Shown here: positions 62,679-64,000 of the stretch, piece by piece
Layout of the letters: each line of letters begins with the position of its first letter
Numbering within the stretch: the first letter of the stretch is position 1
From: Candidatus Arsenophonus triatominarum
Lineage (GTDB): Bacteria; Pseudomonadota; Gammaproteobacteria; Enterobacterales; Enterobacteriaceae
Assembly (NCBI RefSeq): GCF_001640365.1
Contig: NZ_LWMI01000006.1
Coordinates: 62,001-126,000 of the forward strand
Direction of reading: 5' to 3'
DNA: 64,000 bases
Notes under the pieces: model-generated
Databases searched by the model: none
What the model saw: only the letters and a program-made list of their open reading frames with translations
What the model was told of the DNA's origin: nothing
Position numbers and translations under genes: made by a program

Positions 62679-64000
62679 ATGCTTAAAAAAATTGTTATCG
62701 CCAACCGTGGCGAAATTGCTTTACGCATTTTACGTGCCTGTAAAGAACTAAAAATAAAAACCGTCGCCGTGCATTCTGCCGCCGATCGTGACTTAAAACA
62801 TGTATTACTTGCTGATGAAACTGTCTGTATCGGACCTGCCGCTTCAGCTGAAAGTTATCTTAATATTCCAGCAATCATCTCTGCAGCAGAAATTACTGCT
62901 GCAGAAGCCATTCACCCTGGTTATGGTTTTCTATCTGAAAATGCCGACTTTGCCGAAAAAGTGGAACGCTCTGGTTTTATATTTATTGGTCCTAAACCAG
63001 AAACTATTCGACTTATGGGTGATAAAGTTTCTGCCATTGAGGCGATGAAAAAAGCCGGTGTTCCTTGTGTTCCTGGCTCAGACGGACCTTTAGGAAATGA
63101 CATAAAAACCAATAAAACAATTGCTAATCGAATTGGCTACCCAGTTATTATTAAAGCATCTGGTGGTGGTGGTGGCCGCGGTATGCGCGTTGTTCGTAAC
63201 GAAAGTGAGCTAGAACAAGCCATTACTCTAACTCGTGCCGAAGCCAAAGCTACCTTTAATAATAGTATGGTTTATATGGAGAAGTTCCTGGAAAATCCAC
63301 GCCATATTGAGATTCAAGTACTTGCTGACGGTCAAGGCAATGAGATTTATTTAGCAGAACGTGATTGCTCAATGCAACGTCGCCATCAAAAAGTGGTTGA
63401 AGAAGCGCCTGCACCAGGTATTAAAGTTGATATGCGTAAAAGCATTGGCGAGCGCTGCGCAAAAGCTTGTCTTGATATCGATTATCGTGGTGCCGGTACT
63501 TTTGAATTCCTTTATGAAAATGGCGAATTCTACTTTATTGAAATGAATACGCGTATTCAAGTTGAGCATCCTGTGACGGAAATGATCACTGGGGTTGATC
63601 TGATTAAAGAACAGTTAAGGATCGCTTCTGGCTTACCCCTATCTATTAAACAAAAAGATGTTAAAATTCATGGGTATGCAATAGAGTGCCGAATTAATGC
63701 AGAAGATGCAAATACCTTCTTGCCAAGTCCGGGTAAAATTACTCGCCTCCATATTCCTGGTGGTTTTGGTATACGTTGGGAATCACACATTTATGCAGGT
63801 TACACCGTTCCACCTTACTATGACTCTATGATTGGTAAGCTGATCACATATGGTGAAACCCGGGAAATTGCTATCCTTCGGATGAAAAATGCCTTATCTG
63901 AATTAATTATTGATGGCATTAAAACTAACATAGAATTACAACAAAAAATTATGGATGACAGCAATTTTTTCAAAGGTGGTACCAATATCCATTATCTCGA
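62679..64000 (+). CDS. accC: biotin carboxylase of acetyl-CoA carboxylase (partial, runs off the edge)
   Basis: AccC carboxylates the biotin on AccB with ATP and bicarbonate. Start at 62679 ([20 protein letters not shown]) after GAGGC. ATP-grasp features: [50 protein letters not shown] and [20 protein letters not shown]. The open frame is continuous for 440 codons to the window end, about nine short of E. coli. No lesion is visible. In E. coli yhdT follows accC; here yhdT lies at 37.2 kb. Confidence 0.98.
   Translation, partial: MLKKIVIANRGEIALRILRACKELKIKTVAVHSAADRDLKHVLLADETVCIGPAASAESYLNIPAIISAAEITAAEAIHPGYGFLSENADFAEKVERSGFIFIGPKPETIRLMGDKVSAIEAMKKAGVPCVPGSDGPLGNDIKTNKTIANRIGYPVIIKASGGGGGRGMRVVRNESELEQAITLTRAEAKATFNNSMVYMEKFLENPRHIEIQVLADGQGNEIYLAERDCSMQRRHQKVVEEAPAPGIKVDMRKSIGERCAKACLDIDYRGAGTFEFLYENGEFYFIEMNTRIQVEHPVTEMITGVDLIKEQLRIASGLPLSIKQKDVKIHGYAIECRINAEDANTFLPSPGKITRLHIPGGFGIRWESHIYAGYTVPPYYDSMIGKLITYGETREIAILRMKNALSELIIDGIKTNIELQQKIMDDSNFFKGGTNIHYL

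Overview
The window is AT-rich chromosomal DNA from a host-associated gammaproteobacterium of the Enterobacterales. The single-copy genes (gmhA, djlA-lptD-surA-pdxA-rsmA-apaG-apaH, parC/parE, panF-prmA-dusB-fis, rpoH-ftsXEY-rsmD-yhhL, alx, yqjADEK, bax, aroQ-accB-accC) follow E. coli/Yersinia-type protein sequence and partly gene order. About a third of the window is insertion sequences, miniature elements (MITEs) and broken genes. This degree of decay, with the protein similarities, suggests an insect symbiont close to Arsenophonus. The genus is inference; the decay is visible directly.

Layout. 0-9.4 kb: lysR split by an IS256 remnant, fadE broken into pieces by MITE and IS630 insertions, intact gmhA, frameshifted yafJ, intact yafK. 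9.3-15 kb: an nqr operon reduced to 38 codons of nqrA and a multiply frameshifted nqrF, with intact apbE, trimmed nqrM and a graveyard of IS481, IS630, IS5, IS982 and MITE pieces. 15-30.3 kb: a clean housekeeping block (djlA, the lptD-apaH operon, folA, ftsP, plsC, parC, parE). 30.4-37.2 kb: the end of yqiA, two phage antirepressor-type genes broken by IS630, IS5 and a second MITE type, then IS3, IS21, IS481 and IS701-like remnants. 37.2-48.5 kb: yhdT-panF-prmA-dusB-fis and rpoH-ftsX-ftsE-ftsY-rsmD-yhhL, with one intact IS5-type element and frameshifts in dusB and ftsE. 48.5-54 kb: yhhM split by an inversion between two MITEs, yhhN, and alx under a manganese-type riboswitch. 54-64 kb: yqjA (frameshifted), yqjDEK, nested IS5/IS481/IS630/MITE elements, a gntP-type relic, bax, aroQ, accB and accC, which runs off the right edge.

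Mobile DNA. An 881-bp IS630 element has six complete copies plus one rearranged copy. A roughly 1.04-kb IS5-family element has three near-full copies and one fragment. MITE-A (about 192 bp, 13 copies) has the same terminal repeat as an IS701-like element present only as fragments; eight copies are flanked by perfect 5-bp target duplications. MITE-B (189 bp, two copies, 3-bp duplications) has ends like those of the IS5-type element. Flank mismatches show that these repeats recombined with each other, causing an inversion in yhhM, a deletion of most of nqr and several hybrid elements. Many gene breaks lie in short homopolymers, so some could be sequence errors or could be rescued by slippage.
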